From: Methanoculleus sp. UBA208
GTDB lineage: Archaea > Halobacteriota > Methanomicrobia > Methanomicrobiales > Methanoculleaceae
Length of the DNA stretch: 18,209 nucleotides
Direction of reading: 5' to 3'
Assembly: GCF_002498065.1 (NCBI RefSeq)
Contig: NZ_DAFZ01000064.1
Coordinates: forward strand, 1-18,209
Shown here: positions 6,865-14,717 of the stretch, in pieces
Layout of the letters: every line of letters begins with the position of its first letter
How positions within the stretch are numbered: position 1 is the stretch's first letter
Program-made: the position numbers and the translations under genes
The notes under the pieces: generated by a model
Databases searched by the model: none
What the model saw: only the letters and a program-made list of their open reading frames with translations
Told to the model about the DNA's origin: nothing

Positions 6865-7343
6865 TGGATATGGCTGAGAGCGCAAACAGAGTATACGCGA
6901 TCAAGACGACCGCGAAGCAGGAGCGGACGGTTGCCGACAATATCGAGAAGGTGACGAGGGAGCAGAAAGACATCCACGTGATGGCCGTCATGGTTCCCGA
7001 GGAACTGAAGGGCTACGTCCTCGTGGAGAGTCCCGACTCCATCGCCCGGATAGAGCAGCTGGTGGAGCTGATCCCCCATGCGCGCGCGGTGGTGCAGGGC
7101 TCGACGGCTCTCTCCGAGGTGGAGCATTTCCTGGTGCCGAAACCGGTGGTCAGCGGCATCACCGAGGGCACCATCGTCGAGATCATCGCCGGCCCGTTCA
7201 AGGGTGAGAAAGCGGTTGTCAAGCGTATCGATACCGGAAAGGAAGAGATTACAGTCGAACTCTACGAGAGTATGGTTCCGATCCCGATCACGGTTCGCGG
7301 CGACTCCGTTCGCGTCGTGGAACGCTCGGAAGACGCTTCCTGA
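6861..7343 (+). CDS. spt5: transcription elongation factor Spt5 / NusG
   Basis: This 160-residue factor works with Spt4 as a processivity clamp on archaeal RNA polymerase and can couple transcription to the ribosome. The NGN domain occupies about 10-92 and begins with RVYAIKTTAKQERTVA; a KOW domain follows at about 100-130 (EGTIVEIIAGPFKGEKAVV). Length is normal for archaeal Spt5, which has a single KOW. Start at 6861 makes an ATGA overlap with secE; internal ATGs at 6864 and 6870 are alternatives, and the last (MAESANRVY) reads like the typical family N-terminus. It is the last gene of the dtdA operon and is followed by a T-tract. Confidence 0.94.
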   Translation: MMDMAESANRVYAIKTTAKQERTVADNIEKVTREQKDIHVMAVMVPEELKGYVLVESPDSIARIEQLVELIPHARAVVQGSTALSEVEHFLVPKPVVSGITEGTIVEIIAGPFKGEKAVVKRIDTGKEEITVELYESMVPIPITVRGDSVRVVERSEDAS

Positions 7344-7358
7344 AGAATAGTTCTCCTC

Positions 7359-7369
7359 CTTCTTTTTTG
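7359..7369 (+). terminator. T-tract terminator after nusG
   Basis: CTTCTTTTTTG lies 20 bases after the nusG stop, preceded by a pyrimidine-rich run. Archaeal RNA polymerase terminates at such T-tracts without needing a hairpin. A hairpin (GGCGGTG 7395-7401 with CACCGCC 7410-7416) lies further downstream and may back it up. Confidence 0.5.
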
Positions 7370-7460
7370 CCCGGGCACGGGTCGTTGCACTGCCGGCGGT
7401 GATGGTTTCCACCGCCCGAGGCCGTCCGTTCGTGCGGGCTCCGGGTGCCGCCCGGGTACC

Positions 7461-7472
7461 ATACTTTAAATT
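7461..7472 (+). promoter_or_regulatory. BRE/TATA box of the ribosomal stalk operon
   Basis: ATACTTTAAATT stands out from the GC-rich surroundings. A start about 25 bases on, near 7492-7497, would leave a leader of about 45 bases carrying GGTGA (7529-7533) six bases before the L11 ATG. The preceding terminator supports an independent transcription unit. Confidence 0.55.
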
Positions 7473-7539
7473 CTCTTACGTTGACCTTAGATAACCCAGG
7501 CAACTATTCCCCTGAGGAATAATAAGCTGGTGAACTTGT

Positions 7540-8016
7540 ATGGCAGAAACGGTCGAGGTATTGGTACCCGGCGGCAAGGCAACAGCAGGCCCGCCTCTGG
7601 GCCCTGCGCTCGGCCCTCTCGGTATCAATGTGAAGGCTGTCGTCGACGATATCAACAAAAAAACAGCCGAATTCAACGGCATGCAGGTGCCGGTGACGGT
7701 CACGGTCGACGATAAGAAGAACTTCACGATTGAGGTGGGTATTCCACCCACGACGGCGCTCGTCATGAAAGAGGCCGGTATCGAGAAGGGCTCGGCGGAG
7801 CCGGGTGCTTTGGTGGCAGGAGATCTGCCGTTGGAGGCCGCTGTCCGTATTGCCCGTATGAAATTTGATGGCATGCTCTCGTACGATCTGAAGTCCGCGG
7901 TCAAAGAGGTCCTCGGAACGTGCGTGAGCGTCGGCGTCACCGTCGAGGGAAAAAAGCCCCGCGAGATGATCCAGGCCGTCAATGACGGGGAGTACGACGG
8001 CGTACTCGTCGCATAG
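7540..8016 (+). CDS. rpl11: 50S ribosomal protein L11
   Basis: L11 (158 residues) binds the GTPase-associated region of 23S rRNA at the base of the stalk. The N-terminal domain has the conserved proline-rich block GGKATAGPPLGPALGPLGIN at about 10-29 used in stalk function, followed by VNDIN-like DINKKT. The C-terminal RNA-binding domain spans about 75-158. GGTGA (7529-7533) is a good ribosome binding site for the ATG at 7540. It opens the L11-L1-L10-L12 operon, the standard archaeal order. Confidence 0.96.
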   Translation: MAETVEVLVPGGKATAGPPLGPALGPLGINVKAVVDDINKKTAEFNGMQVPVTVTVDDKKNFTIEVGIPPTTALVMKEAGIEKGSAEPGALVAGDLPLEAAVRIARMKFDGMLSYDLKSAVKEVLGTCVSVGVTVEGKKPREMIQAVNDGEYDGVLVA

Positions 8017-8027
8017 ATGTCAGACAA

Positions 8028-8058
8028 CCATAGAAGATCGTGAGGTCGTGTACTATGG
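8028..8058 (+). promoter_or_regulatory. candidate L1-binding translational control hairpin in the L11-L1 spacer
   Basis: CCATAG (8028-8033) pairs with CTATGG (8053-8058). Inside, GATC (8036-8039) pairs with GGTC (8044-8047, one G-U pair) capped by a GTGA tetraloop. The two helices are joined by a lopsided internal loop, AA against GTGTA. The 3' strand runs into the L1 ribosome binding site GGAGG (8057-8061), so folding would hide part of it. L1 is known to repress its own operon in methanogens by binding an mRNA mimic of its rRNA site made of two helices and an asymmetric loop. The fold is visible; binding is inferred. Confidence 0.45.
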
Positions 8059-8067
8059 AGGCAAAGG

Positions 8068-8709
8068 ATGGTTGATAAAACCAGTATACAGGAAGCCGTG
8101 GAAACGGCCCTCTCAAAGGCTCCGGAACGGAAGTTCAAGGAGAGCGTGGATATCACCGTCAACCTCAGGAATATCGATATGTCCCAGCCCAAGAATCGTA
8201 TCGATGAGACGATTCATCTCCCGAACGGTTTTGACAACGTCAAGATCGCCGTTCTCGGGAAGGGCGACATTGTCACCCAGGCAAAAGAGGTGAACGTGGA
8301 CCTTATTATCGGACCTGAGGAGATCGAGCGGCTCGGGGGGGAACCCCGTGAAGCGCGTAAGGTGGCGGAAGAGTACCGGTTCTTCCTTGCCGAGACGGCA
8401 ATGATGCCTCTCGTCGGCCGTTATCTCGGTGTCAGGCTCGGTCCGCGCGGGCGGATGCCGATGCCGGTTCCGCAGGGAATGGATATTCGGCCCATCGTTC
8501 AGCGTCTGAGGAGCTCCGTGAAGATCCGGACGAAGGACAAGAAGGTCTTCCACACGAAGGTCGGAACTTCCGGGATGGAGCCCGAGCAGATCGCCGAGAA
8601 CATCGACACGGTTCTTCGGAGGGTTGAGTCCGTTCTGGAGAACGGGGCGATGAACATCCACTCGGTTTACGTGAAGACGACCATGGGGCCGGCAGTGAGG
8701 GTAATCTGA
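8068..8709 (+). CDS. rpl1: 50S ribosomal protein L1
   Basis: L1 (213 residues) builds the mobile L1 stalk of the large subunit and, in studied methanogens, represses translation of its own operon. Domain I is formed by both termini and domain II lies roughly at 65-160. The family signature region is visible around VGRYLGVRLGPRGRMPMP (about 116-133), and KVGTSGMEPEQIAENI follows at about 168-183. GGAGG ends seven bases before the ATG. The stop and the L10 start share one base (TGATG), which implies tight coupling. Confidence 0.96.
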   Translation: MVDKTSIQEAVETALSKAPERKFKESVDITVNLRNIDMSQPKNRIDETIHLPNGFDNVKIAVLGKGDIVTQAKEVNVDLIIGPEEIERLGGEPREARKVAEEYRFFLAETAMMPLVGRYLGVRLGPRGRMPMPVPQGMDIRPIVQRLRSSVKIRTKDKKVFHTKVGTSGMEPEQIAENIDTVLRRVESVLENGAMNIHSVYVKTTMGPAVRVI

Positions 8710-9734
8710 TGGCACTCTATACGCACCACCTGCCCCGGTGGAAGAAGGAAGAAGTAGAGGAGATCAAGCGCGGCATCGAGGAGCACACGCTCGTCGGCGT
8801 TGTGGACATGTACGGCATTCCCGCCTCGCAGGTCCAGCATATCCGGCGGAACCTCCGCGGCACGGCGAGGGTGAAGATGGCCCGCAACACGCTGATCGAG
8901 CATGCCTTAAACGAGCTCGGCGGTAGCGTCGCGGCCCTCAACGACCACGCCGAAGGCCAGAGCGCCCTGATCTTTACGAACGAGAACCCGTTCAAACTCT
9001 TCAAGCTGCTTGAACAGACCAAGACGAAGATGGCGGCGAAGCCCGGCGAAACTGCGCCGGAAGACATCGTCATCCCGAAGGGCCCGACCAGCTTCAAGCC
9101 CGGCCCGATCGTGGGCGAACTCCAGCAGGTGGGCATTCCCGCAGCCATCGAGGGTGGAAAGGTCAAGATCCGCGAGACGAAGACGGTCGTGAAGAAGGGC
9201 GAGGTCATCAACAAGAAGATTGCCGACGCTCTCGTGAAGCTCGGTGTCAAGCCGATGGACGTCGGCCTCATCCTGCAGGCCGCATACTACCGGGAGACCA
9301 TCTTCACGCCGGACCTGCTCGCTATCGACGAGGAAGCCTACGCAAACAACATCGCGCTCGCGGCCCGGCAGGCGTTCAACCTCTCGGTCAACGCCGTCGT
9401 CCCGACCAGGCTCACCGTCGCGGCCATCATCGGCAAGGCGGTGCGCGAAGCCCGGAACGTGGGCGTCGAAGCGAGCATCTACGAGAAGGATATCGTCGAC
9501 CTGATCATCGGACGGGCACAGCGCGAGATGCTGGCCGTCGCGCTCGCGGCACAGGGCCGTGGGTTCGAGCTCGATGAGGCGACCCTGAAGGCGGCATCGG
9601 CTGCGACCGCTGCGGCACCCGCGGCAGCCCCGGCTGCTGCCGAAGAGGAGCCCGAGGAAGAAGAGACGGAAGAGGAGAAGAAGGAAGAGGACGAAGAGGG
9701 CGGCATGGCCGGTCTCGGTGCCCTCTTCGGCTAA
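8709..9734 (+). CDS. rplP0: 50S ribosomal protein L10 (acidic stalk protein P0)
   Basis: L10/P0 (341 residues) anchors the stalk to 23S rRNA and carries several L12 dimers on its C-terminal spine. The rRNA-binding part is at about 1-100 (WKKEEVEEIKRGIEEH near the start), the archaeal/eukaryotic insertion follows at about 105-190, and helices for L12 dimers lie at about 225-293. An alanine/proline hinge (295-311), a glutamate-rich stretch (312-330) and the tail GGMAGLGALFG (331-341) complete it. That tail recruits translational GTPases in archaea. The last 35 bases of the gene are identical to the end of the L12 gene. Confidence 0.96.
   Translation: MALYTHHLPRWKKEEVEEIKRGIEEHTLVGVVDMYGIPASQVQHIRRNLRGTARVKMARNTLIEHALNELGGSVAALNDHAEGQSALIFTNENPFKLFKLLEQTKTKMAAKPGETAPEDIVIPKGPTSFKPGPIVGELQQVGIPAAIEGGKVKIRETKTVVKKGEVINKKIADALVKLGVKPMDVGLILQAAYYRETIFTPDLLAIDEEAYANNIALAARQAFNLSVNAVVPTRLTVAAIIGKAVREARNVGVEASIYEKDIVDLIIGRAQREMLAVALAAQGRGFELDEATLKAASAATAAAPAAAPAAAEEEPEEEETEEEKKEEDEEGGMAGLGALFG
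9700..9734 (+). repeat. 35-base identity with the L12 gene end, copy 1
   Basis: The final 35 bases of the L10 gene, including the TAA stop, are identical to 10046-10080. The identity includes every third codon position, which protein similarity alone does not require. Confidence 0.85.
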
Positions 9735-9762
9735 TATCATTTCAAAAAGAGGTGAATGAACT

Positions 9763-10080
9763 ATGGAGTATATCTACGCTGCACTGCTCCTGCACAACGC
9801 AGGCAAGGATGTAACTGAAGAGAATGTGACTGCTGTCCTGAACGCGGCCGGTGTCGAGGTCCAGGACGCCCGCGTGAAGGCGCTCGTCGCCGCACTCGAG
9901 GACGTGAACATCGAGGAGGCCATCAACAAGGCCGCCGTCGCGCCCGTCGCCGCTGCCCCCGCCGCAGCCGCTGCACCTGCAGCCGCCGCGCCCGCAGCCG
10001 AGGAAGAGGCCGAGGAAGAGGAGAAGAAGGAAGAGGAAGAAGAGAGCGGCATGGCCGGTCTCGGTGCCCTCTTCGGCTAA
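9763..10080 (+). CDS. rpl12: 50S ribosomal protein L12 (acidic stalk protein P1)
   Basis: L12 (105 residues) dimerises through its N-terminal helices (about 1-56), which dock on L10. An alanine/proline hinge (57-79), an acidic stretch (80-95) and the factor-binding tail GMAGLGALFG (96-105) follow. It is the archaeal/eukaryotic P1 type, unrelated in fold to bacterial L7/L12. A strong GAGGTGA (9749-9755) lies seven bases before the ATG; this fits the need to make several copies per ribosome. It is the last gene of the operon. Confidence 0.96.
   Translation: MEYIYAALLLHNAGKDVTEENVTAVLNAAGVEVQDARVKALVAALEDVNIEEAINKAAVAPVAAAPAAAAAPAAAAPAAEEEAEEEEKKEEEEESGMAGLGALFG
10046..10080 (+). repeat. 35-base identity with the L10 gene end, copy 2
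   Basis: Partner of the copy at 9700-9734. The flanks diverge at once: AGA against AGG upstream, and ACCC against TATC after the stop. Confidence 0.85.
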
Positions 10081-10084
10081 ACCC

Positions 10085-10091
10085 TTTTTTT
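10085..10091 (+). terminator. T-tract terminator after L12
   Basis: Seven T bases start four bases after the L12 stop codon. The short inverted motif CGCCGG...CCGG follows. This is a convincing archaeal end for the ribosomal operon. Confidence 0.6.
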
Positions 10092-10516
10092 CGCCGGTAG
10101 TTGGCCGGTGTTTTATCGATCCGTGTGTCATCGTAGTCATTCGTTGAGCCGTATCTCCTTTAGCAGATTCCCCGATACTCGCAGGCTACAGGGGATGGCT
10201 CGTTTAGACGGTCTGTTCCAAAAATGAGTTGGGAAAGAGGTTTTTACGGGTGATATTGGGTGAGATGTCGGGCTGATTTTTCCTGTATTGATCGTTGCAC
10301 CTTCGTCCGGGCAGCCCCTCAGAAATGCCGATCCAAGATTTTATTTCGGTCAGAGGCTACTTATTGGTATTCACCAACCTTGTCGGGATGAATTGCGGAT
10401 AAGAGCGTTAATGAGAAATTATCGACTGAACAGAACCTTCTTACCGAATATATCCCTGACAACCCACAACGCAGGTTGGAACTTTGCAGCGTAACGTGAT
10501 CGACGAAACAGGGGCA
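10092..10516. other. gene-free spacer between L12 and the AlbA_2 gene
   Basis: About 425 bases with falling GC content. I see no supportable gene; a 68-codon frame at 10288-10494 has no recognisable features and no ribosome binding site. A CCCC/GGGG pair brackets 10169-10195 and a T5 run lies near 10241. The change in composition begins here, ahead of the AlbA_2 gene, as expected if the acquired segment includes upstream DNA. Confidence 0.5.
10446..10455 (+). promoter_or_regulatory. candidate TATA box of the AlbA_2 gene
   Basis: GAATATATCC is a good archaeal TATA match. A start about 25-28 bases downstream would be near 10477, leaving about 40 bases of leader before the ATG at 10517, or almost none before an in-frame TTG at 10484. 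Confidence 0.4.
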
Positions 10517-12199
10517 ATGTCTGGAGATATGAATGTTCAATTGCGGGAGATAATGTGTCTTCCAGCCGAGACCGAGTGGATCGAGTTCAAGGAAGCAAAA
10601 AATAACTATGATTTCGATAAAATTGGAAAATACTTCTCAGCATTGAGCAATGAAGCCAACCTGAACGAAAAGCCTGCAGGCTGGCTTATCTTTGGTGTCA
10701 CCGACAAACTGCCCAGAGAGATTATCGGTTCAAACTATCGGCTCACTCCACCTGGCCTTGACCGCCTCAAAGAGGAGATTGCACGGCATACGAATCACCA
10801 AATGACATGTTCCGCCATTCATGAACTCATGATCGATGGGAAGCGAGTGATTATGTTTGAAATCCCTCCAGCCGCACGCGGCATCCCGACAACATGGAAA
10901 AGTGTTGCCTATGGTCGTATCCATGAGTCACTCGGACCTCTTGGCCTCCATGAGATTGAAGTGATACGCAGACAGGCCCCTCTGGATGACTGGTCGGCAA
11001 AGGTGTGTGAGGGAGCCACTCTTGCGGATCTCGATCCTGAGGCAATTGCCTTTGCACGGGAAAAGTACAAAGAGAAACACCAGGAATTTGCAAGCGAAGT
11101 GGATGAGTGGGACAACATTTCGTTCCTTGCCAGGGCACATGTCTGTCGTCAGGGTCGGATTACGAATGCTGCAATAGTTCTCCTGGGAAAGAGTGAGGCC
11201 GCACATCTTCTTTCACCAGCAATTGCGCACATTACCTGGGTTCTCAGGGATAAGGACGAGGTGGAGATCGACTACGCCCATTTCGAGCTGCCACTGATAC
11301 TCGCCGTCGATAAGATTTTTAGCAAGATCAGAAACCTTACTGTCCGCCATATTTCGGGGGAGACGCTGTTCCCACTTGAGGTAACACAGTACGATCCCTG
11401 GGTCGTCCGTGAGGCGCTACACAACTGTATCGCCCATCAGGATTACCAACAATCTGCCCGCATTACCGTGACTGAGAGGCCGGATTCCCTGATGTTCACG
11501 AATCGTGGCGATTTTATTCCGGGAACTGTCCAGAGCGTAATCGAGCGTGATGTGCCACCGGACCAGTATCGGAATCCCTTTCTTGCTGGCGCGATGGTAG
11601 AGTTGAAGATGATCGACACCATCGGCAGTGGGATCAAAAGGATGTTTCGGATACAGCGGGATCGTAATTTTCCGATGCCTGATTATGACCTTGGTGAAAC
11701 CGGGGTGGTGAAAGTCACAATTCCCGGCCGGGTGATTGATGAGAGATACACGCGGATGCTCATCAAACGGAAGGATCTGACGCTGATGGATGTGATTACT
11801 CTCGATAAAATACAGAAGGGCTACTCCATCACGCCTGAAGAAAGAACCGGTCTCCGGAAGAAGAAACTCATTGAAGGGCGGCATCCGAATCTCTATGTTT
11901 CGGAGAGTGTTGCGGCCGAAACCGACACACGCGCCGATTATATCAGGAAGCGGTCGTTTGACAGGGCGCATTTCAAGAGTCTGGTGGTTGCGTACCTAAA
12001 GGCCTACCATGAGGCAAACAGAGCGGAGATTGAAGACCTGCTGCTGGACAAGGTCTCAGATGCGCTGAACGAGGAACAGAAACATCATTTCATCAGGGAT
12101 CTACTTCAGGAGATGCGCAAAGATGGGACAATAATGCCTATTGGGAGGACTAAAGCTGCAAAGTGGGTTCTTGTCCCTGATCAGGTGCATGATGCATGA
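10517..12199 (+). CDS. AlbA_2/Schlafen-type nucleic-acid-binding protein with RecG-like ATP-binding C-terminal region
   Basis: A 560-residue protein. The N-terminal AlbA_2 domain (about 1-140) starts with ETEWIEFKEAK (18-28) and includes GWLIFGVTD (55-63), where the acidic residues and lysine are typical of this Schlafen-related fold. A GHKL-like segment follows with REALHNCIAHQDY (about 297-309), FTNRGDF (about 327-333) and IDTIGSGIKRMF (about 365-376). The last 130 residues look like winged-helix modules. Such proteins are annotated as regulators or putative DNA/RNA-binding ATPases and occur in variable and defence regions; the activity of this one is unknown. It stands alone, is clearly more AT-rich and has different codon use from its neighbours, which suggests transfer. 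The start is uncertain: TTG 10484, ATG 10517 and ATG 10529 share the frame and none has a well-placed binding site. Confidence 0.8.
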   Translation: MSGDMNVQLREIMCLPAETEWIEFKEAKNNYDFDKIGKYFSALSNEANLNEKPAGWLIFGVTDKLPREIIGSNYRLTPPGLDRLKEEIARHTNHQMTCSAIHELMIDGKRVIMFEIPPAARGIPTTWKSVAYGRIHESLGPLGLHEIEVIRRQAPLDDWSAKVCEGATLADLDPEAIAFAREKYKEKHQEFASEVDEWDNISFLARAHVCRQGRITNAAIVLLGKSEAAHLLSPAIAHITWVLRDKDEVEIDYAHFELPLILAVDKIFSKIRNLTVRHISGETLFPLEVTQYDPWVVREALHNCIAHQDYQQSARITVTERPDSLMFTNRGDFIPGTVQSVIERDVPPDQYRNPFLAGAMVELKMIDTIGSGIKRMFRIQRDRNFPMPDYDLGETGVVKVTIPGRVIDERYTRMLIKRKDLTLMDVITLDKIQKGYSITPEERTGLRKKKLIEGRHPNLYVSESVAAETDTRADYIRKRSFDRAHFKSLVVAYLKAYHEANRAEIEDLLLDKVSDALNEEQKHHFIRDLLQEMRKDGTIMPIGRTKAAKWVLVPDQVHDA

Positions 12200-12340
12200 T
12201 TGTTGAATGGATTGTAGATGATTGTAGAAATGATCTCAGATGTCCTGCCATTTTTTGTTAGATTGAGGCTGGATCTTGTGTAATTTTTAACTGCGGTTGC
12301 ATCAGATTGTATCAAATTGCATCAAATTACATCTGATTAC
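12198..12340. repeat. 10-bp-phased AT-rich repeats in the convergent spacer
   Basis: From 12299 the sequence runs in four 10-base units of the form ATCARATTRY (ATCAGATTGT, ATCAAATTGC, ATCAAATTAC, ATCTGATTAC). Earlier, GATTGT recurs at 12198, 12210 and 12220, and again at 12305. Within the array ATCAGATTGTA (12301-12311) pairs with TACATCTGAT (12328-12337) with one bulged T. It lies between two converging gene ends, so it is not an obvious promoter for either. Confidence 0.65.
12250..12257 (+). terminator. T-tract terminator after the AlbA_2 gene
   Basis: Six T bases at 12251-12256 lie about 50 bases after the stop, and a T5 run near 12284 follows. This is suitable for archaeal T-tract termination. 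Confidence 0.4.
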
Positions 12341-12481
12341 GTACATTGCACCAGAATTACTCCTAACCGAAAGATGTGGACAAAGGGAGTGTTAAATTTC
12401 TGCAAAATCAGTGACGCTCAGGGCCTTCATCCTATCCATCTCAGTCCGTATCCATCCTTCAGGCATCCCCGGATTCCCCCT

Positions 12482-14692
12482 TCACTCCTCCACGCTCCCC
12501 CCGTAGACAACCTGCCCGAAGCTGATGCACCCGTCGCCGAGCGGATAGTCCTGATTCATGATGAACTCGAGCCCGGCGGTGCGAATCTCGGTCCGGATCG
12601 TCTCCCGGATTGCCCGGTTGTAGGCCACCCCGCCCGAGAGCGCCACCCGGGGGATCCCCCGCTCTTCGGCCGCCCGGACGGCCATCGCGGCGACGCCGCG
12701 GGCGAGGTTGTACTGGATCGATGCGGCGATGTCGTTTGCCCGTTCTCCGGCGGCGGACCGCCGGTGGGCCTCCGCGAGGAGCGAGCGGGTCGAGAGAACC
12801 TCGCAGTTGCCGCCGTCCCGCCGGTATTCGAGGTCCCAGGCCGAGGGCTTCCCGGCGTGCGCCGCCGACTCGAGTTTCATCGCCGGCTCCCCGTCGTAGG
12901 TTCGCTCCCGGCAGATCCCGAGGAGGGCCGCGGCGGCGTCCAGCACCCTGCCGGTGCTCGAGGTCGCGGCGACGTTCAACCCCCGCTCCACCTGCCTGAC
13001 GAGGACGGCGAGCTCGATATCGCTCCAGCCCCGTGACGCCAGGATGTCCCGGACTTCGGAGGTGGGGAGGATGCCGTAGAGCATCCGCTCCGGGAACCGG
13101 GTGGCGAGGTCGCCGCCCGGCATCGGGACGACCTCGAGGTGGGCGACCCGGTCGAGGTGAGGGACCTCTCCCGCAAACACCTCGCCGCCCCAGATCGTGG
13201 CGTCGTCGCCGTAGCCCACGCCGTCGATCGCGATCCCGACGCACTCCTCCCGGGTCGTGGCAGCGATGTGCGCCCGGTGATGCTGGACGGCGAGGAGTTG
13301 TGCCCCTGTCGCTTCGGCGACCTCCTTCGCGTAGCGGGTCGAGAGGAACTGCGGGTGGAGGTCGTGGACGACTCGGTCGTACCGGGCGCCGGTGAGCCCG
13401 CCGAGCCTCTCGGCCGTCTCCTGCAGATAGGCGAGGGTCTGGGGGTTCCGGACGTTCCCGACGTGGGGGGAAGTGATGCAGAAACCGCCTTTGTAAACGG
13501 AGATGTTCGCGTTCAGCTCCGGGCCGACGCCGAGGATGCATCCCCCGGCGAGGTCGATCGCCTCCCGTTTCGGGGCGAGGCCCCTTGATAAACGGATAAT
13601 GTAGCCGTCCCGGACGACAGAGTCGTCGCACCGGTTGACGATCCGGCGGTCATGGGTGAGGATGCAGTCGACCTGCCCCGAAAGACGCTCAAGAGCGATT
13701 CCGAGATCGGTGATCATCGGGTAGCCCGGCAGGTTCGCGCTCGTCATCACCAGGAGCGGATGGGCGAGGTTCGCGAAGAGGAGGTGGTGCAGCCCGGTGT
13801 AGGGGAGCATGCACCCGATGGTGTGGAGGCTCGAGATCGCCGGGTGGGATGCGGAGTCCCGTTTTGCGAGCACCACGATCGGCCGTTCCCGGGAGTGGAG
13901 GGCCTGCCGCTCCTCGTCCGAGACGGCCGCGATCCGCTCCACCTCCTCCGGGGTTGCCATCACCGCGAGCGGCTGCTCCGTCCGGCCGAGGCGGCGTTTC
14001 AATTCCCCGGCGGCCTCTTCGATGCAGGCGATATGGAACCCCCCTATCCCCCGGATGGCAACGATCGAGCCGGCGTCCAGAAGGGCCGCCGCTTCCCGGA
14101 TGGGGTCCCCCGCCACCGGCGTCCCGTCGGCCCGGAGTAGGGCGAGGTGCGGTCCGCAGGCTGCACAGGCGATCGTCTGGGCGTGGTGGCGCCGGCACGA
14201 CGGATCGGTGTAATCGCTCCCGCAGGCGGGGCAGACCGGGAACTCCGCCATCGACGTCCGCTCCCGGTCGTAGGGGATGGCGGTGATGATACTGTACCGT
14301 GGCCCGCAGTTGACGCAGGAGGTGGCCCAATAACCCTCGTATCGTCCCCCCTGTGTGAAAATATCGGCGATGCAGTCGTCACAGGTGGCGACGTCGGTCG
14401 GGATGAATCCCGAGAGACTCCCGGAACCACTTTCGAGGATGGTAAACGTGTCGGGAGGGTTACCGCGCAGATTCTGGACATCTACGGAATCTATACGAGA
14501 TAACGGCGTACCTTTCGAAACAGCCTCCAGGAACTCCTCGAAGCGGTCCCCGAATGCGTGGATCTCTACCTCGCTCCCGAGGTTTTTGACGGTCCCGGTG
14601 ATCCCGAATTCCCGTGCCTTTGCATAGACAAAGGGACGAAACCCGACCCCCTGAACGATGCCCCGGATGATGATTGTGCCACGTGTATGCAT
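12482..14692 (-). CDS. hypF: carbamoyltransferase HypF, NiFe-hydrogenase maturation
   Basis: HypF (736 residues, normal length) uses carbamoyl phosphate and ATP to carbamoylate the C-terminal cysteine of HypE, the first step towards the cyanide ligands of NiFe hydrogenases. Order of domains: acylphosphatase (about 1-92) with VQGVGFRPF (13-21); two zinc fingers, each CxxC-x18-CxxC (Cys 104/107/126/129 and 154/157/176/179); a YrdC-like domain (about 195-375) with RGIGGFH (214-220), TSANLPG (317-323) and CDDSVVR (355-361); and a Kae1-like domain (about 385-730) with VVHDLHPQF (441-449), VQHHRAH (469-475) and the metal-binding histidines there. No key residue appears missing. No good Shine-Dalgarno precedes the ATG, consistent with a short leader from the shared divergent promoter. 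Other hyp genes are not in the window. Confidence 0.96.
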   Translation of the reverse strand: MHTRGTIIIRGIVQGVGFRPFVYAKAREFGITGTVKNLGSEVEIHAFGDRFEEFLEAVSKGTPLSRIDSVDVQNLRGNPPDTFTILESGSGSLSGFIPTDVATCDDCIADIFTQGGRYEGYWATSCVNCGPRYSIITAIPYDRERTSMAEFPVCPACGSDYTDPSCRRHHAQTIACAACGPHLALLRADGTPVAGDPIREAAALLDAGSIVAIRGIGGFHIACIEEAAGELKRRLGRTEQPLAVMATPEEVERIAAVSDEERQALHSRERPIVVLAKRDSASHPAISSLHTIGCMLPYTGLHHLLFANLAHPLLVMTSANLPGYPMITDLGIALERLSGQVDCILTHDRRIVNRCDDSVVRDGYIIRLSRGLAPKREAIDLAGGCILGVGPELNANISVYKGGFCITSPHVGNVRNPQTLAYLQETAERLGGLTGARYDRVVHDLHPQFLSTRYAKEVAEATGAQLLAVQHHRAHIAATTREECVGIAIDGVGYGDDATIWGGEVFAGEVPHLDRVAHLEVVPMPGGDLATRFPERMLYGILPTSEVRDILASRGWSDIELAVLVRQVERGLNVAATSSTGRVLDAAAALLGICRERTYDGEPAMKLESAAHAGKPSAWDLEYRRDGGNCEVLSTRSLLAEAHRRSAAGERANDIAASIQYNLARGVAAMAVRAAEERGIPRVALSGGVAYNRAIRETIRTEIRTAGLEFIMNQDYPLGDGCISFGQVVYGGSVEE

Positions 14693-14717
14693 TGAAATTT
14701 CAGCAAAAATTTATGGA

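Noticed and set aside
7370..7460. Small minus-strand gene in the nusG-L11 spacer
   Set aside because: The frames there run into nusG antisense and show no start signal or motif. The stretch contains a hairpin and the L11 promoter instead.
10230..10280. C/D-box small RNA suggested by GTGATAT and a CTGA
   Set aside because: The C-box match is poor, D' and C' boxes are missing and there is no terminal stem.
10288..10494. Possible small gene between L12 and the AlbA_2 gene
   Set aside because: The start has no binding site or TATA box in place, and the 68-residue product has no recognisable feature.
12297..12345. CRISPR array
   Set aside because: The units are 10 bases long and directly adjacent, with no spacers, and no cas gene is nearby.
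12459..13631. Minus-strand frame of 390 codons within hypF
   Set aside because: It is an Arg/Pro-rich shadow of hypF in another frame on the same strand; HypF motifs are all intact in the annotated frame, so this is not a frameshifted gene.
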